A DNA stretch of 6,238 nucleotides from Acidobacteriaceae bacterium. Lineage in GTDB: Bacteria > Acidobacteriota > Terriglobia > Terriglobales > Acidobacteriaceae. The position numbers were made by a program, and so were the translations under genes. The stretch is from contig JASHTU010000146.1 of assembly GCA_030040395.1 (NCBI GenBank), forward strand, positions 1 to 6,238. Reading direction: 5' to 3'. Shown one piece after another: positions 1 to 6,067 of the stretch (its first letter is position 1; every line of letters starts with the position of its first letter). The notes beneath the pieces are model-generated. The model did no database searches, was not told where the DNA came from, and saw nothing but the letters and a program-made list of their open reading frames with translations.

Positions 1-293
1 AGAAGCAGGGGCTTGAGGTAGAGCTCGACGGCGGGCTTGACGAGATCAGCGCGCTGGGTAAAGGTGGCGCAGCCGTAGCCGTAGAGGCCGTCCTGATCGG
101 TGGTGATCTTGACCACGGTGAGGCGGACGCCCTGGGGTTGGCACTCGATGACGCTGATGTCCTTGATCTTCGGCTGGGGCATCGCGCGAGTGGCGCGCTC
201 AGCTTGTTCCTGAGCGGCGGCGAAGCGCGGAGACACGGCCAAGGCGCCCGCTCCGGCAAAAGATTTCAGGAAATTGCGACGTGGGATTGCCAT
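1..293 (-). CDS. Tat-exported enolase-superfamily protein (mandelate racemase/muconate lactonizing type), N-terminal part
   Basis: Only the first 97 residues are in the window; the gene runs off the left edge. The N-terminus carries a twin-arginine signal (PRRNFLKSF at residues 4-12, then the small hydrophobic stretch AGAGALAV and an AAA-Q cleavage region near residue 28), so the folded protein is predicted to be exported by the Tat route. After the signal, residues about 42-97 read like the capping domain of sugar-acid dehydratase-like enolase-superfamily enzymes: a β-strand start (IKDISVIEC), VKITTDQ, then YGYGCATFTQRADLVKPAVE. Relatives include mannonate/galactonate dehydratases and mandelate racemases; the catalytic residues lie beyond the window, so the substrate cannot be given. 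The ATG at 293 is chosen because AGAGGAG (302-308) lies 8 nt upstream and it places the RR motif correctly. It is divergent from the FKBP gene. Confidence 0.82.
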   Translation of the reverse strand, partial: MAIPRRNFLKSFAGAGALAVSPRFAAAQEQAERATRAMPQPKIKDISVIECQPQGVRLTVVKITTDQDGLYGYGCATFTQRADLVKPAVELYLKPLL

Positions 294-355
294 TTCTAAA
301 GCTCCTCTAAGGATTTATTGGCGGGCGGGATCGACCCGGCGAGCATGGAAAGGCA

Positions 356-361
356 ATTCTA
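356..361 (-). promoter_or_regulatory. Possible -10 box for the leftmost minus-strand gene
   Basis: On the minus strand this reads TAGAAT, five of six matches to a sigma-70 -10 box, about 63 bases from the ATG at 293. No convincing -35 box is visible at 16-18 bp upstream, where the sequence is GC-rich and part of a stem-loop. It is a weak single-box call. Confidence 0.25.
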
Positions 362-363
362 CT

Positions 364-393
364 CCGGCAGCCTGCGGAGCCGCATCTTGCCGG
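364..393. repeat. Stem-loop in the divergent intergenic region
   Basis: CCGGCA (364-369) pairs with TGCCGG (388-393). Inside it TGCGG (373-377) faces CCGCA (380-384), separated from the outer stem by 3-nt internal loops. No T-run follows on either strand, so it is not a standard terminator. It lies between the candidate promoters of the two divergent genes and could be an operator or simple GC-rich folding. Confidence 0.4.
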
Positions 394-404
394 CTCTCGG
401 GAAT

Positions 405-433
405 CTGCCAATTCCCCTCAACCCTGATAGACT
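405..433 (+). promoter_or_regulatory. Candidate sigma-70-like promoter for FKBP-Uma2
   Basis: CTGCCA (405-410, four of six to TTGACA) is followed by an exact 17-bp spacer and TAGACT (428-433, four of six to TATAAT). A start site near 440 would leave a leader of about 30 nt before the ATG at 470. The -10 and its flanks, GATAGACTC (426-434), recur at 6050-6058 ahead of the arginine decarboxylase gene, which supports a real promoter element. Confidence 0.45.
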
Positions 434-453
434 CCGATTTAGAGCCACCCTCC

Positions 454-458
454 AGGAG
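454..458 (+). promoter_or_regulatory. Ribosome binding site of the FKBP gene
   Basis: AGGAG lies 8 nt before a TTG at 467 and 11 nt before the ATG at 470. The two codons are adjacent and in frame, so the choice changes the protein by a single residue; ATG is preferred on codon strength, TTG on spacing. Confidence 0.6.
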
Positions 459-469
459 ATTCGCAGTTG

Positions 470-1675
470 ATGAAACACGCAGCACTCTTCTTGTTTTTCG
501 GCGGAATCGCATTCGCGGGCGGGCAAACGACCGCCAAAACGACCCGGCCTGCCTTTAACTCCTATGTTCCACTTCCGTCCGACATCCGGTGCTCTCTCAC
601 GGACTCGAAAATGGACTTGGTCGCAGCGAAAAACGAATACCTCATCCAGGGAGGCACGGTTGGCGGCGTAAGGTGTCGGGTAAGGGTAAGTGGCCGTGAC
701 CGAGAAAGAGATGTTCTGCTCGCTTCCAACGAAGTCGCCATGGGCGGAGTCCTGAAGTCAAAGGCGTTCGGGACTTTGCGCTTCAGAGAGTTGACCGATT
801 CCAATCGCGTAGGGTCCGAGTACGAAGTTTTCTCGATTCGTCGAGATATGGTGCAACCGCTTAGAGCGTTCCTACAAAAGGGTAATGAGGTCCCAGGAGA
901 AGTCAGCGAAACTTCTTCATCTCAAAACAGGACAACAGGTGTATTTGTTGAACCTGGCAGTCAGGTCAGGACTTCGCAGTCTAATCAGTCGGGGGCTGGC
1001 TCTCTCCCTCCGAGTAATACGGGCGGCGGGCCTCCTCCGGTAGAGGGTATTCCCGAGCCGTTATTTACCGAGCGGTACATCGACATCAAGGTCGGCACGG
1101 GCGCTCCTGCCGAGCCCCAAAAGCTGTATAAGGTGCAATACACCGGCTACCTGGCGGCCACCGGGGTCAAGTTCGATTCGTCCTTCGACCATCGCGCGCC
1201 TGTTCTCAAGGACGGCAAGCCGGTGATGGGCCCGGATGGCAAGCCTGAACTGGGCGATCCTCAACCGCTCATCTTTCCGCAGGGATTTGGCCGGCTTATT
1301 CCCGGCTTCGACCAGGGCTTTGCGGGCATGAGAATCGGTGGCAAGCGCCGCACCTTCATCCCCTGGCAGTTGGCCTACGGGATGCGCGACATTCCCGCGC
1401 ACGGCCTCGAACATCCGGGAATTCCGCCCAAATCCGATCTGATTTTCGACGTGGAATTGCTGGACGTGATGGATCTGCCCACGCAAGCCGGTCACCCGAT
1501 GGGAGCGGCTCCGCCGCATCCGGGGACGGGCGCGACGGTGAGCCCCAATCCGGTTCCCGGCGGGGACGCAACGCAATCTGCCCCCGCGCCTGCGCCCAGT
1601 CCGGCTCCTGGAAAGCCTGCCGCGCCAGCGCAGCCCGCCGCGCCAGCCACGCCGCCGGAGCCGCAATCGAATTGA
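470..1675 (+). CDS. Exported FKBP-type peptidyl-prolyl cis-trans isomerase with extra N-terminal region
   Basis: A 401-residue protein. Residues 1-19 are a signal peptide (MKHAALFLFFGGIAFAG), pointing to periplasm or envelope. Residues about 195-332 are an FKBP domain that catalyses prolyl bond isomerisation and helps exported proteins fold. Visible FKBP features are VQYTGYL (Y224), KFDSS (F235, D236), RLIPGF (I277, with F280 where FKBP12 has Trp59), GGKRR, LAYG (Y303) and the final strand LIFDVELLDV. About 22 residues (VLKDGKPVMGPDGKPELGDP and neighbours, near 244-265) are inserted after the D236 strand. Residues about 27-187 match no family I recognise: a β-like stretch to about 130, then a Ser/Thr/Gln/Gly-rich linker. 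This half has clearly lower GC than the FKBP half. The last 65 residues are a Pro/Ala/Gly-rich tail. The downstream Uma2 gene begins 23 bp later, so they are probably co-transcribed. Confidence 0.88.
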   Translation: MKHAALFLFFGGIAFAGGQTTAKTTRPAFNSYVPLPSDIRCSLTDSKMDLVAAKNEYLIQGGTVGGVRCRVRVSGRDRERDVLLASNEVAMGGVLKSKAFGTLRFRELTDSNRVGSEYEVFSIRRDMVQPLRAFLQKGNEVPGEVSETSSSQNRTTGVFVEPGSQVRTSQSNQSGAGSLPPSNTGGGPPPVEGIPEPLFTERYIDIKVGTGAPAEPQKLYKVQYTGYLAATGVKFDSSFDHRAPVLKDGKPVMGPDGKPELGDPQPLIFPQGFGRLIPGFDQGFAGMRIGGKRRTFIPWQLAYGMRDIPAHGLEHPGIPPKSDLIFDVELLDVMDLPTQAGHPMGAAPPHPGTGATVSPNPVPGGDATQSAPAPAPSPAPGKPAAPAQPAAPATPPEPQSN

Positions 1676-1698
1676 CAAAACAGAGGTAACATCGATGC

Positions 1699-2313
1699 AT
1701 GGCGACGCTCCTTCGGATTGACCCCGACACCTTGCCGCGCACGCTGGCGCTCGATCCTCCAGTCACCGACGCGGAGTTCGAGGCGCTGTGCCGGGAGAAC
1801 TCTGCTCACATCCGCCTCGAACGCACGAAAGAAGGAATTGTACGGATGAACCCACCGACCGGGGGATTTACAGGCAGCGGCAATCAGGAGATTGCAAGAC
1901 AATTGGGCAACTGGTGGGTCGCTCACGGCCGCGGCCGTGTATTCGATTCGAACACAGCTTTTCATCTACCTGATGGCTCGATCCTGAGCCCTGACGCCTC
2001 GTACGTGTCGCCAGAGCGGCTAAAGACTCTACCCAAAGGCGGATTGCGCGGCTTTCCACGCGTCTGCCCGGATTTTGTCATCGAACTGGTCTCCGAGTCC
2101 GATCCGCTCAAGGCGCTCAAAGAGAAGATGAACGATTGGCTGGCAAACGGAGCGCGACTGGCGTGGCTAGTCGATCCTTACCAACGGCAGGTTCTGGCTT
2201 TTCGGCCAGACCGCGAGCCGGAGGTGTTCGCGGGCGATCGGGTTGCGGGTGAAGGTTCGGTGGAGGGCCTGGTTCTGGATCTCGCGCGCGTCTGGAGATG
2301 CTTCGAAGATTGA
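1699..2313 (+). CDS. Uma2 family (DUF820) putative restriction-endonuclease-like protein
   Basis: A 204-residue protein of the Uma2/DUF820 family, which has a PD-(D/E)XK nuclease-like fold; the biological role of the family is not settled. The family core is seen in order: VTDAEFEALC near the N-terminus, the alternating region around NPPTGGFTGSGNQEIARQL (51-69), SPDASYVS with the first acidic residue D99, CPDFVIELVS with E129, then the helix KALKEKMNDWLANGARLAWL with K143, followed by VDPYQRQV. D99, E129 and K143 fit the expected D-ExK-type catalytic set. Length is typical for the family. The ATG at 1699 follows a modest AGAGG (1682-1686) at 12 nt. It sits 23 bp after FKBP with no terminator between. 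Such genes are often present in many copies in cyanobacteria, Acidobacteriota and relatives, so it says little about neighbours. Confidence 0.87.
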   Translation: MATLLRIDPDTLPRTLALDPPVTDAEFEALCRENSAHIRLERTKEGIVRMNPPTGGFTGSGNQEIARQLGNWWVAHGRGRVFDSNTAFHLPDGSILSPDASYVSPERLKTLPKGGLRGFPRVCPDFVIELVSESDPLKALKEKMNDWLANGARLAWLVDPYQRQVLAFRPDREPEVFAGDRVAGEGSVEGLVLDLARVWRCFED

Positions 2314-2321
2314 CGCGCCCG

Positions 2322-2335
2322 GCCCGGTTTCGGGC
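2322..2335. terminator. Weak hairpin in the Uma2/mdh convergent gap
   Basis: GCCCG (2322-2326) pairs with CGGGC (2331-2335) around a GTTT loop, starting 9 bases after the Uma2 stop. The location between two convergent genes suits a terminator, but the stem is only 5 bp and no T-run follows on the plus strand. Nothing better is visible in 2314-2417. Confidence 0.25.
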
Positions 2336-2417
2336 TTACTGAGCTCAAACGGCGCGTTGCCCGTTGTCACCAGAATCTGATTGCAGCGAGCCTTGCCCGC
2401 GGAAAAGCTGGGAATTG

Positions 2418-3344
2418 CTAAACTCCGATGACCGCGCATAGTTCCTTGACCGCTGCGGCGCTCTTCTTGAGCGCGGCGTCTTCCTCGGCGGTAAGCTTGA
2501 TCTCGATGATTTGCTCCAGCCCCGCCGCGCCCAGTTTGCAGGGAACGCCGATATAGTAGCCGGAGATGCCGTACTCGCCGTCGAGATAGGCCGCGCAGGG
2601 CAGAATCTTTTTCTTATCCTTCAAGATCGCTTCGGCCATCTCCACTGTTGCCGCGGAAGGTGCGTAAAAGGCGCTGCCCGTTTTGAGGTGTTTCACGATC
2701 TCCGCGCCGCCATCGCGTGTGCGCTGGACGAGTTGCTCCACGCGCTCAGGGGCGATGAGCTCGGTTATCGGTATGCCGGCAACGGTCGAATACCTGGCCA
2801 GCGGCACCATGGTGTCGCCGTGGCCGCCCAGTACAAACGCGGTCACGTTTTCCACACTCACATTCAGCTCTTCGGCGATGAAGGCGCGAAACCGAGCCGA
2901 ATCGAGCACTCCCGCCATGCCGATCACGCGCTCGCGATTAAATCCCGCCTGCCGGTAAGCGGTCTGCGCCATGGCGTCGAGCGGATTGGACACGATAATC
3001 AAGATCGACTCCGGCGACTGCGCCACCACCTTCGCCACTACGTCCGACATAATTTTGAAGTTGGTGTGCAACAGGTCGTCACGGATCATCCCCGGCTTGC
3101 GGGGAATGCCGGCGGTGATGATCACCACGTCGGAATTGGCTGTGGCCGCATAGTCGTTCGAGCCGCTTACATGCACGTCGCGCTTGGCGATGGGCATGGC
3201 TTCGAGCAGATCGAGCCCCTTGCCCTGGGGGACGCCCTCGATCACATCCACCAGCACCACGTCGGCCAATTCTTTGTCCGCAATCCAATGCGCGGCGGTA
3301 GCGCCCACGTTGCCCGCGCCGACAATTGAAACCTTCTTCCGCAT
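2418..3344 (-). CDS. mdh: Malate dehydrogenase (LDH-like, NAD-dependent)
   Basis: A 308-residue cytoplasmic TCA-cycle enzyme that interconverts malate and oxaloacetate with NAD. The Rossmann glycine motif GAGNVGA is at residues 9-15, and D33 at the end of the second strand indicates NAD rather than NADP. The substrate loop is [11 protein letters not shown] (78-88): the Arg at 82 in this loop is the malate-type choice, where lactate dehydrogenases have Gln. VSNPLD is at 118-123. The catalytic pair is D148 (VLDSARF, with substrate-binding R151) and H175 (GGHGDTM). Length is normal for the LDH-like MDH group of Bacillus and many other bacteria. The ATG at 3344 is chosen because AGGAG lies 5 nt upstream and the motif start agrees; an in-frame ATG at 3413 would only add 23 residues translated from 7-bp repeats. 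It lies 132 bp downstream of icd on the same strand. Confidence 0.97.
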   Translation of the reverse strand: MRKKVSIVGAGNVGATAAHWIADKELADVVLVDVIEGVPQGKGLDLLEAMPIAKRDVHVSGSNDYAATANSDVVIITAGIPRKPGMIRDDLLHTNFKIMSDVVAKVVAQSPESILIIVSNPLDAMAQTAYRQAGFNRERVIGMAGVLDSARFRAFIAEELNVSVENVTAFVLGGHGDTMVPLARYSTVAGIPITELIAPERVEQLVQRTRDGGAEIVKHLKTGSAFYAPSAATVEMAEAILKDKKKILPCAAYLDGEYGISGYYIGVPCKLGAAGLEQIIEIKLTAEEDAALKKSAAAVKELCAVIGV

Positions 3345-3349
3345 TTTTT

Positions 3350-3354
3350 CTCCT
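3350..3354 (-). promoter_or_regulatory. Ribosome binding site fixing the mdh start
   Basis: The minus strand reads AGGAG, then AAAAA, then ATG at 3344. This strong site supports the short start over the longer in-frame start at 3413, whose upstream bases are inside the repeat region. Confidence 0.8.
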
Positions 3355-3357
3355 AAC

Positions 3358-3413
3358 GGCTCACAGCTCTTAGTTCTCAGTTCCCAGTTCACAGTTCCTG
3401 GTTCAGAGTCCAC
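3358..3413. repeat. Tandem 7-bp repeat array, left arm
   Basis: Eight consecutive heptads in exact register: GGCTCAC, AGCTCTT, AGTTCTC, AGTTCCC, AGTTCAC, AGTTCCT, GGTTCAG, AGTCCAC. The plus-strand consensus is AGTTCNC (minus strand GAACTGN-like); the outer copies are degenerate. It is non-coding, lying directly upstream of the mdh ribosome binding site. Confidence 0.85.
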
Positions 3414-3463
3414 AATGGGACAGCTACGCGTTGGCGGCTTAGCTAAGAACTGCGAACTGTGAA
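3388..3463. repeat. Long inverted repeat between icd and mdh
   Basis: TTCACAGTTC (3388-3397) is a perfect 10-bp inverted match to GAACTGTGAA (3454-3463). The pairing continues after a 3-bp mismatch with GTTC (3401-3404) against GAAC (3447-3450), and an inner AGCTA (3422-3426) pairs with TAGCT (3440-3444). The icd-mdh transcript could therefore fold the whole gap into one interrupted hairpin. There is no terminal T-run on the minus strand, so a processing, stability or translation-insulating role is more likely than termination; it may also simply be a mobile repeat unit. Confidence 0.6.
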
Positions 3464-3474
3464 TGATGAACCGC
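3447..3474. repeat. Tandem 7-bp repeat array, right arm (inverted)
   Basis: Four heptads in register, GAACTGC, GAACTGT, GAATGAT, GAACCGC, are the reverse complement type of the left array. They end just 2 bases from the icd stop codon. Confidence 0.7.
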
Positions 3475-3476
3475 TT

Positions 3477-4877
3477 TCACATATTGTCAATCATCCGCGT
3501 GGCAAACTCGCTGGTTCCCACCTTGGTGGCGCCACTCAGTTGCCGTTCAAAATCGTAGGTCACGAACTTCTGCACGATCGTCTTCTCAAGCGCCGTTTCG
3601 ATCAGTCTGGCCGCTTCTTTCCAGCCGATAAATTCCAGCATCATTACGCCCGAAAGAATCACCGAGCCGGGATTGATCACGTCCCTGTCCGCGTACTTGG
3701 GCGCGGTGCCGTGCGTGGCTTCAAACACCGCGTAGCCGTCGCCGATATTCGCGCCGGGCGCGATGCCCAAGCCGCCCACCTGGGCCGCCGCAGCGTCGGA
3801 GATGTAATCGCCGTTCAAGTTCGGGGCCGCCAGCACGCTATACTCCGCCGGCCGGATAATAATCTGTTGAAAAATCGAGTCTGCGATGCGGTCGTTGACC
3901 AGGATTTTCTGCTTCCACGCGCCGTTGCCGTGCGACTTGCCGATGGCGTCGAGAACCGCCTTGACCTCCGCGCACACCGCGTCGCGGAAGCTCTGCGGCG
4001 CGAGCTCCATCCCCGGCTCGACCAGCGCCGCGTTCTGCTCAATGGTCAGCGCGGGATTGGCCTCCACATTGCCCAGCATCCAGCTCTCGCGTTCGGTAAC
4101 CGTCTGCTCGCGGAACTCCTGCGTGGCCACCTCGTAGCCCCACTCGCGAAAAGCGCCTTCGGTGAACTTCTGAATATTTCCCTTGTGCACCAGGGTGACC
4201 GTCTTCCGGCCCGTCTCCAGCGCGTAGCGGATGGCGTAGCGCACCAGCCGCTTGGTGCCGAAGATCGAAATCGGCTTGATGCCCACGCCCGAGTCGCTGC
4301 GGATTTTTTTCTTGGCCTTGGACAGGAGATCGTGGTTAAGAAACGAGATCAGCCGCGCCGCGTCCTCCGTGCCCTCCTTAAACTCGATCCCCGCATACAC
4401 GTCCTCGGTATTCTCGCGGAAGATCACCACGTCCAGCTTCTCCGGATGTTTCACCGGGCTGGGCACACCCTGGTAGTACTTCACCGGCCGCACGCAGGCG
4501 TAGAGATCAAGAATCTGCCTGAGCGCCACGTTCAGCGAGCGAATGCCACCTCCGATCGGCGTGGTCAGCGGCCCTTTGATGGAAACGCGCAGATCGCGCG
4601 CCGCCGCGACCGATTCGTCGGGCAACCAGGTGTTGAACTGTAGAAACGCCTTCTCGCCGGCGAAGATTTCGAACCAGCGAATGACGCGTTTGCCGCCGTA
4701 AGCTTTATCCACGGCCGCGTCGAAGACTCGCTGCGACGCCTTCCAAATATCGCGCCCAATGCCGTCGCCTTCGATGTAAGGAATGATGGGGTGATCGGGA
4801 ACCGCAAATTCTCCGTCCCGGTAGGCAATGGGCTCGCCGTTCTTTGGCAATTCCAGCCCGTTATAGGTGTGTTGCAT
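3477..4877 (-). CDS. icd: NADP-dependent isocitrate dehydrogenase, long form
   Basis: A 466-residue cytoplasmic enzyme that oxidises isocitrate to 2-oxoglutarate and CO2. Substrate residues of the E. coli type are all visible: S114 and N116 in [14 protein letters not shown]120, R130 and R154, Y161 ([11 protein letters not shown]) and K232 (VHKGN). Metal ligands are D357 and D361 (NLNGDYISD). NADP specificity is indicated by K394/Y395 (HGTAPKY) and Y441/R445 (VTYDFER). S114 is the position phosphorylated by AceK in E. coli; whether that occurs here is unknown. The protein is about 50 residues longer than the E. coli enzyme because of an insert at about 262-312 ([18 protein letters not shown] onward), a form I know from cyanobacterial Icd. 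The ATG at 4877 lacks a close ribosome site; the nearest, GGAAAGGG, is about 14 nt away. The gene precedes mdh on the same strand. Confidence 0.97.
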   Translation of the reverse strand: MQHTYNGLELPKNGEPIAYRDGEFAVPDHPIIPYIEGDGIGRDIWKASQRVFDAAVDKAYGGKRVIRWFEIFAGEKAFLQFNTWLPDESVAAARDLRVSIKGPLTTPIGGGIRSLNVALRQILDLYACVRPVKYYQGVPSPVKHPEKLDVVIFRENTEDVYAGIEFKEGTEDAARLISFLNHDLLSKAKKKIRSDSGVGIKPISIFGTKRLVRYAIRYALETGRKTVTLVHKGNIQKFTEGAFREWGYEVATQEFREQTVTERESWMLGNVEANPALTIEQNAALVEPGMELAPQSFRDAVCAEVKAVLDAIGKSHGNGAWKQKILVNDRIADSIFQQIIIRPAEYSVLAAPNLNGDYISDAAAAQVGGLGIAPGANIGDGYAVFEATHGTAPKYADRDVINPGSVILSGVMMLEFIGWKEAARLIETALEKTIVQKFVTYDFERQLSGATKVGTSEFATRMIDNM

Positions 4878-4902
4878 GATTTTTAGGGAGGCCCTTTCCG
4901 GA

Positions 4903-4932
4903 TTGAGATCAAAAATGAGGCTACCATCTCAA
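4903..4932. promoter_or_regulatory. Inverted repeat overlapping the icd promoter (candidate operator)
   Basis: TTGAGAT (4903-4909) and ATCTCAA (4926-4932) form a perfect 7-bp inverted repeat with a 16-bp spacer. One arm falls in the spacer of the candidate icd promoter and the other just past the expected start site, a placement suiting a repressor. Confidence 0.4.
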
Positions 4933-4947
4933 ATTCGGTAGTGGCAA
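4918..4947 (-). promoter_or_regulatory. Candidate promoter of icd-mdh
   Basis: On the minus strand TTGCCA (4942-4947, five of six to TTGACA) is followed by 18 bp and TAGCCT (4918-4923), which resembles the TAGACT -10 seen elsewhere in the window. Transcription would start near 4911, leaving a leader of about 33 nt before the icd ATG. The -10 is poor against TATAAT. Confidence 0.4.
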
Positions 4948-4999
4948 CGGCGGCAAGACCGAGAGCCGATTATGAACCTTCGAGCGCGCGGCGCCGGGA

Positions 5000-5209
5000 G
5001 CCAATTTTCTCGCGTTACTGGTCCCCGGAGAGCGCCATTGGGCCTTGCTCGAGCGCATGCTGCCGGAAGGCCAAGTGAGAGGCCCGCTCACCACTGGCGC
5101 GTAATTCGCCGCATTGACCGTCGAATATGGAGGGACGCTCTACACCACCGACCGCGATTTCGCCCGCTTCCCCGGCCTGCGCAGGGTGAATCCCCTTCAG
5201 GAATCCTGA
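5000..5209 (+). pseudogene. VapC-like PIN-domain toxin remnant
   Basis: One plus-strand frame reads the C-terminal half of a VapC ribonuclease: LVPGERHWALLERMLPEGQV, then RGPLTTGA, a TAA stop at 5102-5104, then FAALTVEYGGTLYTTDRDFA and RFPGLRRVNPL to TGA at 5207. In intact relatives the middle reads like TDAHFAAL, so the acidic Asp of the PIN site has become Gly (codon 5096-5098) and the following His codon position is the stop. The late Asp of TTDRD (5150-5152) is kept. The N-terminal half with the first acidic residues is missing, since this frame is closed by TGA at 4973, and no VapB antitoxin gene is visible. It is therefore a dead remnant of a toxin-antitoxin pair, antisense to and upstream of icd. 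The homology call rests on motif recognition. Confidence 0.75.
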
Positions 5210-5244
5210 CATCGGTCGCCAAGCCGCCCCAGGCGCTGCTAATT

Positions 5245-5877
5245 TTACTGCGCATCCCTCAGGGTGTCCCCATCGAATCGCGGTATGCCGAAATGCCCGC
5301 GCAGATGGAGCAGGTCGGCGGGGCTCAGATTGCCCGCCACCGTCACCAGCGCCACGGTCTTCGCGCTCTCCACCAGCACCACCGCGCCGCGTACGTTCAC
5401 CCCGTCCATCACCAGCCACACATCGGCCTTTCCGTCATGCACGGGCCCGCCTGCCTCCGTGGTGCTTACCAAGTGCTTCCACCCACGCAGGTGGTAAGCC
5501 TGACGGATCGAATCCACGGCCGCCGGGTCAACCATTGCGGGGTCGCCAAACTCGAGCAGGTGAACGCTCACACCGTCGATCTTCGCGATGGCCTGTTTTG
5601 TCTCCGGGTCGGTCTCGCCCATGAGGGCTGCGGCGGCGCCCAACATCCTGCGGTCCAGGGTGAAATTCGATTTCACCGCGGCCTCGGCGCTCAGCGCGGT
5701 CAGCGCCGGTGGAATCCAATCCAACACCACCGGTCCCGCATCCGGCGTTGCCGGCGGCGCCACTTCCCCGGCGGCGCTTCCTGGCCCCGCTGGATCGGCC
5801 GCCGTTTGCGCCGGCGCGTACACGCAGACAAGCCCCGCGCTCAGTGCCGCACACCCCGCCCAAGTCAGCAATCTCAT
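5245..5877 (-). CDS. Exported DUF4252-like protein of unknown function
   Basis: A 210-residue protein with an N-terminal signal peptide (hydrophobic residues 3-20, likely cleavage at APA-Q, about residue 23), followed by a Pro/Ala/Gly-rich linker to about residue 50. The body resembles the DUF4252 family found in Acidobacteriota and Bacteroidota: a start helix (LTALSAEAAVKSNFTLD), a GVSVHLLEFG strand, a segment with RGWKHLVSTT, a strand pair DVWLVMDGVNVRGAVVLVE, and the closing NLSPADLLHLRGHFGIPRF, which I recognise best. The family has no established function. C18 is preceded by GLV, which is a poor lipobox, so secretion rather than lipidation is favoured. No good ribosome site lies close to the ATG at 5877; GGGGAGGAG is about 35 nt upstream, so the start is less sure. 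It is followed by the VapC remnant, and may read toward icd. Confidence 0.72.
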   Translation of the reverse strand: MRLLTWAGCAALSAGLVCVYAPAQTAADPAGPGSAAGEVAPPATPDAGPVVLDWIPPALTALSAEAAVKSNFTLDRRMLGAAAALMGETDPETKQAIAKIDGVSVHLLEFGDPAMVDPAAVDSIRQAYHLRGWKHLVSTTEAGGPVHDGKADVWLVMDGVNVRGAVVLVESAKTVALVTVAGNLSPADLLHLRGHFGIPRFDGDTLRDAQ

Positions 5878-5984
5878 GTTTCATTAAACGAAGAAATCGG
5901 CCAAAAGTTGCACTCCTCCCCGCGCCTGCCCTGAGTTTCGCCATGCGGCTCGCGCAAAGCCCGGAAACATCGCCGACCCGCGCG

Positions 5985-5998
5985 GCGGAACGTTCCGC
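5985..5998. promoter_or_regulatory. 14-bp perfect palindrome in a divergent control region
   Basis: GCGGAACGTTCCGC is fully self-complementary with no spacer. It lies between the divergent DUF4252-like and arginine decarboxylase genes, 99 bp from the latter's start, and suits a dimeric regulator site. A near copy of its core, GGAACGTTTC, occurs at 6064-6073. Confidence 0.45.
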
Positions 5999-6030
5999 AT
6001 AAATCCACGATGAAATTGCGCCAAATCCTG

Positions 6031-6057
6031 TTTACGCCGGCCCGAATGCGATAGACT
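6031..6057 (+). promoter_or_regulatory. Possible promoter of the arginine decarboxylase gene
   Basis: TAGACT (6052-6057) sits inside GATAGACTC, the same 9-mer as ahead of the FKBP gene, and at a similar distance from the start codon (45 against 42 bases). The -35 side is weak: TTTACG (6031-6036) is four of six but with only a 15-bp spacer. Confidence 0.3.
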
Positions 6058-6067
6058 CATGCGGGAA

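Noticed and set aside
274..558. Plus-strand 94-codon frame across the divergent intergenic region
   Set aside because: It spans the start of the Tat-exported gene, the candidate promoter and the FKBP signal peptide in another frame, with no recognisable product.
1061..1965. Minus-strand open frames opposite FKBP and Uma2
   Set aside because: Arg/Gly-rich or low-complexity products antisense to two genes with clear motifs; no ribosome sites of note.
2341..2417. Possible hidden gene or strong terminator in the convergent gap
   Set aside because: Only short imperfect self-matches and no T-run; no open frame with a recognisable product apart from shadows.
2511..3329. Plus-strand open frame of 272 codons opposite mdh
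   Set aside because: Shadow of malate dehydrogenase, whose active-site motifs are intact on the minus strand.
3345..3413. N-terminally extended malate dehydrogenase starting at 3413
   Set aside because: The extra 23 codons translate the heptad repeats, while a strong AGGAG directly precedes the ATG at 3344 and the family begins there.
3358..3474. CRISPR-like array
   Set aside because: Units are 7 bp, contiguous and without spacers, and the second block is inverted.
3459..4643. Long plus-strand open frame of 394 codons opposite icd
   Set aside because: It is antisense to a clear isocitrate dehydrogenase and its product is low-complexity (rich in Arg, His, Leu), as expected from the complement of a GC-rich gene.
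4972..5934. Plus-strand open frame of 320 codons over the VapC remnant and the DUF4252-like gene
   Set aside because: Product is Arg/His/Pro-rich with no recognisable domain; it is out of frame with the VapC remnant and antisense to a gene with a signal peptide and family motifs.
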